DNA of 64,000 nucleotides from Stichopus chloronotus. Lineage: Eukaryota > Echinodermata > Holothuroidea > Aspidochirotida > Stichopodidae. Positions 24,351 to 38,739 of the stretch are shown here, piece after piece; position 1 is the first letter of the stretch, and the number at the start of each line of letters is the position of its first letter. The stretch is taken from assembly GCA_021234535.1 (NCBI GenBank), contig CM037836.1, positions 22,744,769-22,808,768 of the forward strand. Reading direction: 5' to 3'. A model generated the notes under the pieces. The model searched no databases. It saw only the letters and a program-made list of their open reading frames with translations, and had not been told where the DNA came from. The position numbers and the translations under genes are program-made.

Positions 24351-27300
24351 CAAATATCATGATTACTGTAACGCATACGAGAGTGCTATGATAGTCAGTA
24401 CATGGTTTCAACAAAACCTTTACATATTTGCCTATCCTTGAATGTGACGCGGTATTTCAACCTATACAACCACTTCTGGGCTGACTGTTTACGCCTGGTA
24501 GCATTTCTCGTGTGTTGATTATACGTTCTTTCAGTACATGTTTACAACGTAAACATATGCACAATTTTTCAAGAAATCAAGATGTTAAGGTACTGTGAAG
24601 AAAATACTAAACCCTGCATAACGCGCTTTTCGGGGCACTTAAAGGATCCACAGTGACTGGGCGTGCGATTATGAGGAATACTCTGACGCGCACACTTTTC
24701 TGGAAATACTTTTGACGCATCTTCGATATCAAATATCTTCGATATTTGTGCCGTTCGACGCTTACGCGGTATATTACAGTACTATATCATAAAGTAACTT
24801 GGATATTCAGCACTTCTATCCACAACGAGCAATCTGAATCACTGATGAAATATACACCTCAGCGTAATAAGGGAGAATGGGTAAGCAAAACGATAGGGAC
24901 AGGATTTGCAACTCCGTGGATTGACTACTTGTTCGTTTTGGAGAGTCTAGCAAACGTTTGGCCTTTCCTACTTATTTCAGAAATTTTAGGCGATATCTGA
25001 TGAAACATATCTTCTATTTAATATCTGCAAAAAAATGTGTCCGAATCGAAATGTATATAACATGCTACTCAATGTAATGGTTAACCATTGAATATCATCT
25101 TCATTAGATGAATCGAAAGATGTGATTCTGCTAAAAAAGGCGTGGCTGGTTTAGAATGTTGCAAACCTGTTGACCAGAATAACAACAATATTGTATTGCA
25201 AAGAATATAAATTCTGAACGCGTTGAAAACGGCGTTAAGACACCAAATGAACTTGTTAATCCAGCACACTATACTCACATGCATCTCATCATGGTATCTA
25301 CATTATTTTATGTATATATAGTATGCCTTGAATGGTCAATCACCCAACACCAACCCCCACCCATCCACCCCCTGAAAAATAGGCTACGTAAAATTAGTGA
25401 CATGATACCAGTAATACGTACCATCTGTAACATTAACAGATATCACCAGAGGAAATATATGCTTGAGACCTTTCCTCTGTGTATTTGTATTAAAGAGTTT
25501 TCTACTATTGTACTGTCGCTTACTCTCCTTTTCTTAAACATCTGTTCACTTTTTCAGAGACAGCAAAAGAATTGAAAACATTTACAAATTAAATTTCGAA
25601 AAGTAAATGAAGGCGGTGTCTGTTAATGTATTACTTAGTTTGTCCTTCATTACTGACGTGTCCCTTAAAATGTCATCTAGGTGCTTTATTTTACAATCGA
25701 AATGTTACCACCAGTCAATCAACGGTAAGAAAAAATCTAGTAATATGTGATTGTTTTTTTCTGAGAAGCAAACTTGACTAGCCGTAAGTTTAATCTGCCA
25801 TGATCTACAGTAATTGCTTTTATTGCTTTTGATTAAAAGAAACGGACACAAGATAAAAATACAAGAGATTCGACAAGCAAGCGCCTTCTGTGGTATGTTG
25901 GTCTTAATCTATACAAGACGTCCTAGATTTGCTGTATAAGGTATTTGAACTTAGGAGGTACCTCTCTTCCAACAAAACAAACCAGTGAACTTTCTTTTCA
26001 AGTTTATAAATTTTTTATTGAGTTCTTAAGGGGAAATTTGACAGCCAGTGAAAAAAAAAATATGTGAGGGAGAAATCTCCCATCGGTTTAGCCGAACGAT
26101 ATTAGCTGCGTCAATCACAAGCTGTCAATTTTATTAATACCGTTTTAATATTCTTGCCGAATCACATTTGGAAAGTCTGTTTTAACCACCGTTTGGACAC
26201 TACGTCGTCGCGTCTGTCAAATTAATCAAATTTAGTTTTGTCTTCCATCTTCATGAAAATAATATTCAAAGACGTATTCTGACTAATAATCAGAAAGGTA
26301 TATATACATATATTCAGTGCTGGGGAGATCATTTGCTTTCCCCTTCCTGCTCTTCAAATTATCCCACAATGATGATGGGATAACGAAGTCTGAATATATG
26401 ACCACATGGCACAGATCAAGACAATACTGGCTTACCAGGCAGGGACACAGGAGGCAAACATCTACATTTTGTCTAGTAGAGGGAAAAATTACAACATCAA
26501 AAACAGCATTTATTTAAAGAGAAACAGGTCCTTTTAATCGCAATTCGAAAAGTTGTGACGGGTTAGTGTGAAGGAGGTAAATAGTGATCCCCAGAAGTCG
26601 TTATTGAATAAATCCCATGGTTCCGGTGAAGGAGAGGGCACTGTTACAATCATTTCTACTACTTTTCAGGTAATTTGTTTTTTATCCTCGATTGAAGAAT
26701 AAATGAATACAGGTTTACATCTACTGTCAACTCCCTCAGTGATAGATCTAATCTCCCTAAAACCATTGTTGTTTCATCTGCATTTATTGGTCTTGTCTTG
26801 AAGCCCAATGCAAACTATGGATAAAAACAAATCTCTCGTGATTCGGTTTTAGGTTTTTACTCGGAAGATTGAAAACTTGCTTTCGTTTGCTTTGGTCAAT
26901 TTGAGCGTATACTGTTTCTCCGAATTTCGTTAATGGGAAGTGCAATATCGAGACTAGTGGAATTTGTGCTTCGCTAAAAGTAAAACAAAAAAAAAAAAAC
27001 AAGCAAACATAACTTTATCAATTTTTTATTGTAACTTTTTATCCTACTTGAGCCCAATGGAACGAAGTAAGACCTGCTATACGTAACAACATACTGAGGT
27101 GTGTTTGCAAGTGAAAACAACATCCCTCGAGATGATTTCTGACACTGATGTACACATACATTGCCTGCACGACGTCACCTTTCAATGCGCTGGGCCTTTG
27201 CTATCAAAATCCGTTGCTATTTGGGAGGGTGGTTTACTTTCTTTGTGTCTGTCTATGTGCGTAGCTAATGTAGATTGTCGAGCTTAACCACTTGCTATAC

Positions 27301-30300
27301 CGTTGGAGCTAACACTTCTGTCTATATGACAGGCCACTCGTCTTACCACGACAAAACATTTGGGCGTAAGTTCATATATGGTATCCTTCTACAAAACAGG
27401 AAACCAATGAAGACCCCTACTGGACAGATACTTTAAATTCAATCTTTAACTGATTTACTACTTATATTCATTATGATTGGTCGATCGATCTGCAGACGTC
27501 TCGTAATGTCAATTGCATTTTCTTGACACCTCTTGCTGATAAAATTCAATTACCACTCCCTTTTAGCTACCCACAATGCAAATCGAGGAAAACTGTAAAG
27601 ACAATTAAAAGTCACTATGCCTGAAACCATGACATATACCTTGGCGATGAACATGACTTCACTTGTCCCGTGACGTCAGTCTGACGTGCTTACTCGGCAG
27701 TGCTTCATTTTGTCCTTTAATAACCTCGGCAGAGATATAATTGTTTTCAGAATGAGCATGATATGCTCGTAAAAAGTAGCCTTTAGATAACAATTGGCTT
27801 CTAAATGACAACTGACAGCAAGGAAATGGAAATTGAATTAGCTGCTCATTCGATCTATATGTCCTTAATTAGAACCCCTGAATATGTCACTTCGTACAGA
27901 ATAAAACCGCAACAAAGTTCCTCTTTTAGACGATTTAGATTGACTAGCAACATTTTGGAAATTTCATCCAAATAATTATCATTGGAAAGACAGCAACATG
28001 AAATATAAAACAATACAATATCACACAAAACCAACCATTTTGTCTGATTATATTTTCTCCCTGTTTCCTTCTTGGTAAGACGTCTATTAAAACCTCTCAA
28101 CTTTCATTGAACAATTTCTTGAGGGATAAAAAAAAAAGACATTTTAAGGTGAATAATGACATAATGTCAAGTAACGACAGAAGTAGATAGATTTCGCTGT
28201 AGAAGTGTATTTTTAATAAATCGCATAGACCCATTGCACAGTTTGTTCAAATTATTGAAAGATTCCATCTCATTCCTGACGTTACGACTGACAAACACAT
28301 TCCAAACTATAGGAATGATTGAAATCTCTACAAAAGGTCAACATTTAACGTAACCTTCAGCTTTCATCTACCGAATCAATAGATTCCATGATTCAATGAA
28401 TTGCTGCAATTTAATGCGTTTGATAATTTAGATTACTGTGGTCTTCTTTTTCATCCTTTGAGAGCATACTAAGCCAATCCTTATGATTTTTTTTACCAGA
28501 TACAAAATGTAATTAGCTACACAGTAGAAACTTACAGACTGAAAGTAAAACTAAAACAGGAGACGTGAAAGAAAAACAGGAGAAGATGATAGGAGATCAA
28601 TGCTAATTATTGCTCAAAACAAAAAGGAAAAGAACAAATAAAACATTTTAAAGATATGTAATGGAAGAAAACAAATAGATGTGATGTATTTCAATTTTTT
28701 TTTTAATATGCAATGTTTTATTTCATAGTTTTTTTTTTCTTCCATAATTATGTCTTTTTTCAACAATTTACCTCTCCCTTTCATTTCCTTACTGCCAGTC
28801 TCATAAAAAACGGTTTTAAAACAAGTAAATTCAAAGTTTTGTTTTCATGACATTTAAATAAAACAAACGCCTTACGAGGTATTATTAAGGCAGCTTCGTG
28901 ACGAAACCAACAACAAATCGATTTCGTTTTTTCTTAATTATCCTTCTGACGTGACCGCGAGGCGATTTGATGCACTGAAATAGATGCTGTGACACGGACA
29001 TCGGCCACAGTACCGGTTTTCCTACACATTTCGGCAAAACAAAAGGTGAATTTCATTTTACTCTTTTCGGAGAAACAATGTGACGCAATAAAGTGCTTAC
29101 TGGACAAACGAGTTCAGGCAAATCTTCCCTTGATGCACTAATGATCCCAATGGTGACTTGGGAAGTTCCTGATATTGTGTCCATCATGATTGTTAACAGA
29201 TAGAAAGTAACTAGGGCAGTTCATGTGTTGTAAAGCCTTCTAGACAAATACGAATTCTCTGAATTGGTTTTAGTGTAATTTTATTACTGAACAAATGCTC
29301 TGATATTTCTGATTTTATCGCAAGATCTCGAATTTCTCTATCACATATTTAGGATTTTGGGATCATGGAAAAAGATCAGTTGGAATGATTTTTATGTCTA
29401 TCCTCTGTCAGTCTCTCTTTTTGTCTTGTATTTCTATCAAATTGTCTATGTATCTCATAATAAATCAGCTATGTAAAGTGATTGGCAACCTACACAGTTA
29501 ACTTTGTATCAGTTTAGTATTAAATGCGTTACCGCATAAATATATTTATTGGATACCATTTTACCATCTAGCAAGTAAAGGATGTCTAAGAAATCAAAGT
29601 AAAGTTTGTGGCATTCCCTTTTCATTTTCTCATGGGCCCTATGAGTTACTATACAGTGCAACCTACTTAGGTACCTTGGTGGTCGATACTGTTATTTTCG
29701 CACCTTCGATTTCATCACAATCAACCAAAAATATTTACGCCTGTAACAGGATATCGTAATGTTCCAGCATTTTATGGCACAAATCTCTCGCAAGATTATA
29801 AAAAGACATTCAAGTATAGAAATCATGACGATAAATGCTCCTTTCCTGTAACATAAAGATAGGTCGAAAATTCCTGTAACAATGAACCCTTGGTCTTTCG
29901 AGACCCATCTTGCAGACGTCATCGTCATTAACTTAAAGTGACGTAGTGCACCATGGCTTGCACGGTATGAAGTTCAGACACTTCGAACAAACACGATTGG
30001 GAAAAATATTCTCTTCCGAATTCATTGGGTATTATTTGGTGTGCAGTCAAACTTGCCTTTTTCACATCATTGGCAAGTACTAAAACTCACGTCAAGTAAT
30101 TAATGTAGGGAAAAATTGGCTGTTAAGTTTTTAATAGACTAGTTCATTGGTTTCGTAAATACATTCAAGATCAAAACTGAGATGTAAGCATTTCAACTTT
30201 CAACACTTTGATTCATTAAGCCAAAAGAGATGAAGAGAAAATTGTAAACACTGGAGTGATATTCTTTGATAGAAATGCAATTCATGTTGTTTTCCTACCG

Positions 30301-31110
30301 TAAAGTAGTTTCAGAAATGTTTACAACGATGGCTTACTTTCAAGGGAATGATTAGGATGATAAAAAAGTTGTTGATATGGCTTTAAAATGGTGTATAAAA
30401 ACTTTGCTTGCCTTTTCCTTTGCACCTATATTGAATGACCAGCATTTTCTGATTATCGATGGATGTAGCAATAAACTGCATTTGAATTATTAAACAACAC
30501 GTCAGGCGAAATGCAAAATGTTAGGCTAAATAGTGGTACTGTATATGAGCACTATGTGTTGATAAAAGTTGAACCCTATTAACTAATTACAAGAGATGTC
30601 TACTTTGTCCAAGTTAGATTTTCAAAGTTAGGGCTTACTGTCGTTTGTGACTTACAATTTCTGCTTTGTAGATGGACTACGTGTGTATATCACTTCCTCT
30701 GTAGATGAATACACTATAACCTGTACACTTACTCAAACAGATACCTTTAAAAAGCAGCTTCAGTTAAACAAAAACTGAGGAGGAAATGGGGATTCAGAGG
30801 AAGACTTACTCGCCAAGTTCAAATTTCTGTTTGTTGCCTCACCTAATTTCAAAGCACTATACATCATGTGAATAATACCTATGCGACCAATCCTTTAATG
30901 TATGGAAATTCCAAATTGGAAAGGGCATTTATTGACTACAGTAATAAATCATGGCGGAAGAAATGAAAAACCGAATCTTAGTGGCCATGAGATGCTCAAT
31001 TATACGACTATGTTCCTTTGGTGCACCAAAAGAGGACTGTTACGGTAAATTTGTAAGTGAAAGGTTCTTATCGACTTGGGTTTTATGCGCTGATATTTTC
31101 GACGCCAAGT
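24351..31110. other. Gene-poor, nearly featureless stretch
   Basis: Nearly 7 kb with no frame above 100 codons, no strong exon signature and no repeat pair that I can see. Homopolymer runs of A or T occur near 26050, 26988, 28698 and 28731. A single CRE octamer TGACGTCA is near 27672. It looks intergenic or intronic. Confidence 0.5.
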
Positions 31111-31112
31111 CC

Positions 31113-31149
31113 TTTTATTTATTTATTTTTATTTATTTATTTATTTTTT
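31113..31149 (+). repeat. (TTTA)n microsatellite
   Basis: An imperfect TTTA tetranucleotide array with one expanded T run. It falls inside a plus-strand open frame (30951-31355), where it creates the hydrophobic FIYLFIF segment. This is one reason to doubt that the frame is coding. Confidence 0.85.
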
Positions 31150-31628
31150 GCTTACGTCGTAGCAACAAACAAAATGAGCAATTTGTAACACCTGTTTTCT
31201 TCTGTACCTCAAAACCAGTTGAAAATAGACTTGAGGTTAATGATATCAGGAACTTTCTTCGGACAATGATTTTTGTGCGTTATCTAGATATTTACAAAAG
31301 TAAGGGTTTTACGGTAAGTGAGAAAACTTGCTTTGTTGAACAGTGCTGTCCTTGAATCTAATATTGAAGTATGATACTGATAGCCACACAACCGACAAAG
31401 TCGGTGGTAGTGAGAGGCGTATTACGCGATTTGATATCTTGCGAAATGCTAAGTATACAGAGAAACTTTATCGACCGTCACGTAGATATCCTCAAGGCAA
31501 AGCTGGAGGATTTCCTCAAAACCTTTCATCTATGCTATCATTTCTGTTTACGCGTGTGGGATGTTTTCCCGCAGTAACAACAGGGTTTCTTAAAGCTTTC
31601 ATTGAAAACATGAAAAATAAAATGATCC

Positions 31629-31662
31629 AGGATAAGGATCGGCATAAGGATCAGGATAAGGG
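31629..31662 (+). repeat. Short GGATAAGGATC-like tandem repeat
   Basis: About three imperfect units of GGATAAGGATC or GGCATAAGGATC. The unit is short and has no evident function; a K/D-rich peptide in one frame is a by-product. Confidence 0.5.
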
Positions 31663-31971
31663 TAAAACTCAAAACTGGAATTGTTCCGTGGGTATTGAGG
31701 GAGGGGATTAAAGGACTTTCAATTGCTTAGGCACGAGACTGATCAATGAAACCTTAAGCACTGGCGGTTCTTGTTTCCTGTAATGTATTCAAACATGTTT
31801 TAAATAAATTTATATATCATCAGTCATCGTTTTCACATGGAGAGAAAATATACGTTTCTGCTCCATTTGTACATTTGATATTACTTCAAAGACAATTACG
31901 TCGATCACCCTCCCAGAATCAAACTTTTGAGAAGTACATCTCCCTGTGCTCGGAGAGAAGTCTTAAATAAC

Positions 31972-32012
31972 ACACACACACACACACCCTCACACACACA
32001 CACACACACACA
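31972..32012 (+). repeat. (CA)n microsatellite
   Basis: Two blocks of CA repeats separated by CCCT, followed by an interrupted CACACACG tail. Other (CA)n or (TG)n tracts lie near 16966-16990, 35669-35686, 52380-52392, 53127-53141, 55300-55340 and 62353-62370. Confidence 0.9.
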
Positions 32013-32019
32013 ATCACAC

Positions 32020-35000
32020 ACGTAAAAGGAAAAGTTTAAAAAAGTTCAATACTCGCAGCAATACCAAGAACTGAGGCTATATTTGTACGGCAAAACTACA
32101 AACACAAATGCATATACATATGTTGGTAATTTAATTGAAATACGTATGCAACGAGGGCGTTTCTATTGAGTCGTTGCATTTCTCATGAATTTCAATAATA
32201 TTAACTGATCATGCCAAATATACCTATAATGATACGTTAAGTGACATTTTGAGAACCGCATCCTGGAGTATCGTTCTAACATGCTGTGCAGTACCTTGAT
32301 AACTTGATGGTATAAGCAATATTAGGGTATGCATGATAAATGCACAAGGTAACTACATGTTGCCTCATGATCTTCTAATACGCTCAGACTTTGGATGACT
32401 CCGGGTATACGGTGTTTACATATCAATATTCATAAGCCTGAAATTCTGCATTTGCCGTTGTTGGTTTGAAGAGCTCTAAACTGGTACCGCCAGGATGGAT
32501 TAATTGGAATAAAACGAACGCCCAGCTGTTCATGTCCTCGTGACTCATGACTATTAGGCCCATGTCCAATGAAGGCCTTCCATATGCAACTGTCTTATTC
32601 AATATAAAAAGATTGCAGCTGCAAACACCGAACATGCACATGCACAAGTTCAAGTAATCGCTTTTCAGAGCAAACATCGGTCGAGGACTATTGATAATTT
32701 TTTAACCTTGCAAAGTTTGCATTAATACATCTAAAACTAGGACAACAAAAAGAATGCAGTCCAACAAATTCCCAATGGACATGTCTTTGCACTTTGAGGG
32801 GCTCATAGGTTCACCTAAAGATATTTTTTTACAAAACGGTTATCACTTTCGTGGACTTCAAATAGTACATTTGGGAGAGGTTTTTTGGGACAGACAAGGC
32901 TTCATTTTCAGCGGCAATATTCTTCACGAGGGGGCCCAAAGTGAAAGAAAAACAACAGGTGCTCCTGAAGGGGGTTCGAAGGCTACCAAGGACAGCATAT
33001 GTATTGTTGCTGTGCATAGGTATCTTTAAATGAACAACGACGAGAACTTGTGATTACCCATACTGCCTCACCTACATTTTCCTGTGATGTTTACCAACAC
33101 AGCAGCAGCAGCTGATGACACGAGATTATTTAACTTCTAGCAGAGCGCATATAGTTTAATAAAAATTGAAAGTTGACACTCCTGGTTGATGAAAAGTTGC
33201 CTTTGAATTAAATTATAACTATTCAGCAGATTTCTATCGGGTTGTTCACCTACAACTGGGTCACGTATCCATCTTTCAAAATACCACAGAAACAACGAAG
33301 TAGAAGATTGAAATGAAGATGGCAATTGCACGATATACGAAAATCTTACATTGTTATATACCATGCTTTTTTCCTTTCACTCCTTTTGGCTAAGTCTAAC
33401 ATGTTATTTTATAATTACAAATGTTTAAACCAGCGTAGTTTTGTTACATTTACATTACATTACAACCAAACAGCAAAACGCTCAAATATGATGTAGAAAC
33501 AAACGCTATTTGCTCTCTATGCGACAATGATTGTGAGCTGTTATCTTGATCGACCACATTGTATGGAACTGCCATTCTACCTTGTATTAGGTTCACGTAT
33601 GTCATATTACACGGGGTCACTCATGTACTTTTTGTGAGCTTTGTCTTGCATTATTATTGGGTTTTATTATGGGTTTTTTTTTCAACGATATGAGAAGTTA
33701 CCGTCAACTTGGCGTTCCTGACTGAGCGTAACTTATATAATGGAATTACGAAAGCAGGTCATTCACTTATATATTGCTTTAAGAATGCTAAACAGAGCAA
33801 CATACACTGTAGGGATTTAGGATATGCTCCTAGAGCATTTATTTACTGTACGTGGGATTTTGGATATGCTCTTAGAGCATTTATTTTACGTTTCTCTTAG
33901 ATGGCTGTTTACATCTATCTATGAAAATAGTGTAGTATGTATGTGCGACACTAGTACTGTAGCCCCATCGGCTTTTATAGATGCTTATGTGCTTGTATTA
34001 GGATACACTTCATGACAAGAGTGAAAATCTCTGTTACTGAAAGGAACAGTCCAGTGAAACGTTAAGGAGTCCTCGATATTGTTGCAGCCACTCCAAACAA
34101 TATAAAGTGGTTTATTTTGTTTTGCATTCCAGTGGTCCAACTGTTACACAAATGTTACTTTACACAGTCGAATTACTGTCTTTAATATTTTTTATTTCTT
34201 TTGCCTGTAATGTTTTTGTTTTTTTTTTAATTGAAACGTGTTTGAACCTTGACTTTGGACAGCAGTGAAAAGTTTTAAATTGTAAGAGTTATCGTTACTA
34301 TTTTGGTGACATCACAAGAGAGGCAGGCACAAAGAGAGACCTAAGCCCAGAAGACGGTGGCGGGTGCGCACCTGGTTCATGAGGAGACCCTTGAGAAGTC
34401 GAATTACTGCAGTACGTTTTATCAGTTTATCTGAGGAATGGCCGATGATGTACTCTATACCGTATCTTCATCTGTGTTAAATAAATGAGACGAAAGGAAC
34501 TTGCCAGTCACCAACGTTAACAACATATTGCTTTAACTTATTGGATTACGTAATACACCGATCACATTTTGCATACTCACAGCAACACTGATGTCTGCCT
34601 CTGGCTACATAGTTATATGTATATATGCAGAGGTTACCACGCATATATCATGCGGGGAAAACAAAAATGAAAACATGCAATGCAAATTACTTTTATTTGA
34701 CTTTATGATTACCCTTCTGACTTCAAATTTTGCATTAATCAGTGTCATAGCAGCTTCACCGATCGACGAAAGTAAAAACTACTATTTTGCATCAAATATA
34801 GGAAATAATCACATCGAAAAAACAAAAAAAAACAAAAAAAAAAAACACTTGCTTTTCCTATTCCACTTACCTGAATTTGCAGTGACGCCATGAAATCATT
34901 TCAATGCCAGTATACCGAGGATCGGGGACGCCTCTGACTTTTTTAACAATGGAAGACACTTGATCAAATTTCGAAGTACCTTGACATTTAAGAAAATTCG

Positions 35001-38000
35001 TCATCGTTTGTCGGACAGATTGACATAGTCGGTGGAAAGCTACTCAATTTGTACATTCGGTATCGAGCAGATCCATCCTTTTATTTATCAGTTATCGATG
35101 AAGTGACTCGTCCAGCTCTTTCTGGCAATCCAAAAATGCACATCACTGACTGATGACATACATCGTCGAAAACAAAAGTTGATAACTCGTGAAACTGTCA
35201 TCATGTTACTTTTTTTTTTTTTTTGCTTTTTTTCATAGTTTACGATGTTCAGTTTATAGTAAACACTATTACTGAATAGGGTTCGAAAAATTCTTTTAAG
35301 ATCTTATCCAGAATGTAAGATTTACTATAATGCAATTAATTTATGAAGGGAAAATTTAGGAATTTATCTTTCTTAGAAAGGTCGTACTTATGTAAACTAC
35401 TAATGCCGGCATTCGCTCACTCCATTACGTATTTATTTGTTTACGGTAACAGATACCCCCTCGAGAGAATCCAACACGGTGTGGCTGACACGGTACTCGA
35501 AAATTCCGGCAAACTGTTTTATGTTATGGTGTGAAAATATGCACTTGCCGCAAAGTTCCTGAACGTCATCGAATCATATAGTGTGCACATTAGAAAGTGG
35601 GGGAGAAATTTACGATAGGAAGGGGATGTTGATATTACAGGTGTTTTTGGCACGATATCTTACATGTGCACACACACACACACACAAACGCAGGTGGCAG
35701 ATATTATCAGACTATTTAACTTTACTGCAAAAAATAAGGATTGTAGACTTATGGTACTGGAAAGCAGTCTTTCGTAATATAAAAAAATTTCAATTGGATA
35801 TATCTTTAAGAGGGACAAAATCTCAAATTTCAATAAAAGAAGATAAATGCACTAAAATTTTGTGTCCAGCCTTGACGATCTAAACGCTTTAACTGGTCTT
35901 TGGTAATCCTTCAAAATAAGCTTTGAAGTGGACAGGAGTTTCATCTTAGTATGAAATGCTGAACAATACAGGTACTTTGTCTTGTTGTAAATGTACCGAA
36001 GCTGAGACTAAGGAAAGATGAGACAAAGGAATCTGCTGAAAAATAAAAACCATCACAAAGACATCACCAGCAAGATGTGTACAATAAATTCTTTACGCCT
36101 GTCTGGCTTCAGGTTCACTTTGGCTACGGTATAGAAGAAGATAACAAAGAAATAAAAATAGAAAAACGTAGGATAGCAAAAATGCAACGTGCTGTGGTCA
36201 CGAAAACTCTAAAATTGATTTATGTTTGTGACATGCCTCAACTGTTAGCATTGATTATACTCACGTTATACTCTTCGAGGCTTATTAATACAGACAAGTA
36301 AAATCCGTGACTGAAATAATACACAGCTATGAAAAAAAAGGGTCGAAGTTTTAGACGTTTATGAAAAATAAGTAGCAGATGCAGTGTCAAAAGGCCTAGT
36401 TAGTTTTGAGTTGGTAAACATCAACAAACCATGCATGCACCGCATGACTTTACGGCAGTTTTGGATACATGGCAAATTTAAATCCCTCCGACACACCGCC
36501 AAACAGGCTATCGTAATTAATACCAATGTACTTAACTTCGGATTCATCATTCATATCAATCAATACAATTTTTTTTTTATATTTCTTTATTGTTCTTTAT
36601 CCGGAAGGCGAGGATGGGTGGGTTTTCAGGTTCCTATCCATGCACATATACGTGATGTGTATCCATGCCGAATTACCATATCAATAACAAAGCATTGTAG
36701 AACTTCCGGTGCATCATTGACAAACCTGTCAATGGATCAGAAAACAGACAGTTGCAGTGTTATGAAATGCATCACAAAACGCAATGAAAACCCGCCTGAT
36801 TTGGGGAGGTGTTGATTGGTGGAATGTTTACATATTCAAGATATCCATTACCGGTAGAAGGAGCGATAGATTTACCACCTGCAATTCTCCTCTATTTATT
36901 ATGACTTATTTAAGTTTCATTTTCCTTCGACGCCAATGTACTGGATTTAGATGAAGGAACTGTTTTTTTTTTCACTGCTCGTGTTTGTATCATAAGGTAA
37001 ACCGATCAGTGATATAAACTTTCTTTACTACGTATGGTTCAAAAATAAGAAAGAATAAAGAAATATTATTTTACGTCGAAGGCTAATTAGTGTCAACAAA
37101 TTCTTGTCGACAGATAAAAACAGAAAAAAATAAGGTAGAAAGGAAGAAACTATGCAACAGCTAGCATCGACGACAAGGTTGCCAGTCATGAAAGTATAGT
37201 GATGAAGCCAAAGACGGGTAGGTGGATGGAAACAACAAATATAGACAAAATAACAGATGGTGATTGTCACGCAATTTGAGTTTAGTCGACCTTGAGTCGT
37301 TCAGTCACCAAACAAATCTGAACGTGGCCTAGGTATTTTAGGTGACCAGGCGAATAGTCTATGGATCTTCCGAATCGCCAGAATTAATGGAACCAGAACT
37401 TTTTTAAAAAATTTTTTATTCAGTTTAACAATTAGTAGTGCAAGCGTTAACTTCTTGATGTACATGTGGTGTATTTCTCGATGCTTTTATACTTTCATGT
37501 TATATGAACATTAATAATTCCCCCGATCCCCCACCACCACCACCGAGCTCACAGTGCTGCCCGCTTTCGGGTGGGCTACCATTGCGTGGGCTACCATTTA
37601 AGTGTCATTTTTTCGTGACTTAAATGCTCAAGTGAGTACAATATCTCCTCTCTGCACACTACGTATCTGGGACGACATAACAACATCAAATCGACAGCGA
37701 TGAATAAAGCGCCGAACGTGACTGATCACGTGACTTACAAGACGAGACTGGGAACCGATCTTATGATGGATGGTGCATCCTACAGGTGTCGCCTGCTTGC
37801 AATCATGATTTAATACCGTGCAACCGAATGAAGTCATAATCATGATGTTTGCGTGTATCTCTCTTTTTTTACGTTTTAAAAAAACTATTGGCTGTTTTTT
37901 TTTTCTGTCTCTGCCTTGAATCACCACCCACTCCTTAAAGTCAAATACATGATACCGTACGTAATTAAAAAAGTCCCCTGGCGATCATTAACATTACAGT

Positions 38001-38735
38001 GACTTCTGTGATGGCATCTCAAATCCTTCTCATTTTTCTCTACAAAATGTCAAAAGGGAGGAATAAAAAAGAGACTGCAACATCATGAAGACTCTCTCTA
38101 CCTTTTTTTTAATTTAAATTTTGCCTTGGGAAGTTTGTATCACCACATTATGCCAAGGTTAAAGTTACATTAGGAACTTTGGTATTATAGTATGGTGCTG
38201 TAAATGAATCCTAAGGTAATCAAAATAATTACATTGTAACGTTACCTGTCCATGGCACGTTATTCTTTTTCTTCCATATTTCGATTACTATTTCTGGAAG
38301 CTCAAATCAAAAACACTACTAAACAATTTAATACTGCCACTGTACAAGACACGTGGGAATTAACCTATAGTAAAGTTAATGTTAATTGGTGCACGTAGGC
38401 CTACGTCTCAAGGTAAAAGAAAATGATAAACTACATTCTTCCAATGATAACCTTTGGATAGGCTGAAGATTAAGTAGTCAGAACAGCCTTAATTAGTTCT
38501 ATGAGATATCATTTTGATTACACATTAGTGGAAATGATCTTTCATATCATTAAATGCGGCTGTTGTGACTAATAGATATAAAGAGTGTCGGATACGAATG
38601 CAAATTGTACGGTACCTAAAACGGTTTGACTCCCTGAGCCCAATTGTAGGCAGACAAGACAAATGGAGTGCAAAAGGAACTATTGGGGGCAACAATTTCG
38701 CGAGATTAGCGAGTGGAGTCCAGGGACCCGTCTTA
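32020..38735. other. Gene-poor stretch
   Basis: No gene is supported. Plus-strand frames at 34591-34893, 35581-35883 and 36384-36815 lack recognisable domains. The last has a pyrimidine-rich run before it and four cysteines in its second half, but I could not build a convincing exon. Also seen: a (CA)n at 35669, a 13-bp direct duplication GTGGGCTACCATT near 37571-37600, and T-rich tracts. Confidence 0.5.
33818..33892 (+). repeat. 45-bp direct duplication with palindromic core
   Basis: GGATATGCTCCTAGAGCATT is followed 45 bases later by GGATATGCTCTTAGAGCATT, each continuing into TATTTTA- or TATTTACTG-like sequence. The core ATGCTC(C/T)TAGAGCAT is a near-perfect palindrome, so each copy can form a small hairpin. 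Confidence 0.6.
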
Positions 38736-38739
38736 GGGC

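Noticed and set aside
30951..31355. 134-codon plus-strand frame with a fair start context (ATCATGGCGG)
   Set aside because: It reads through a (TTTA)n microsatellite. Only the first 30 or so codons could be a first exon, and the candidate donor (GTAAAT) is weak.
36384..36815. 143-codon plus-strand frame with four cysteines in its second half
   Set aside because: A pyrimidine tract precedes the second half, but no consistent exon with both boundaries could be drawn.
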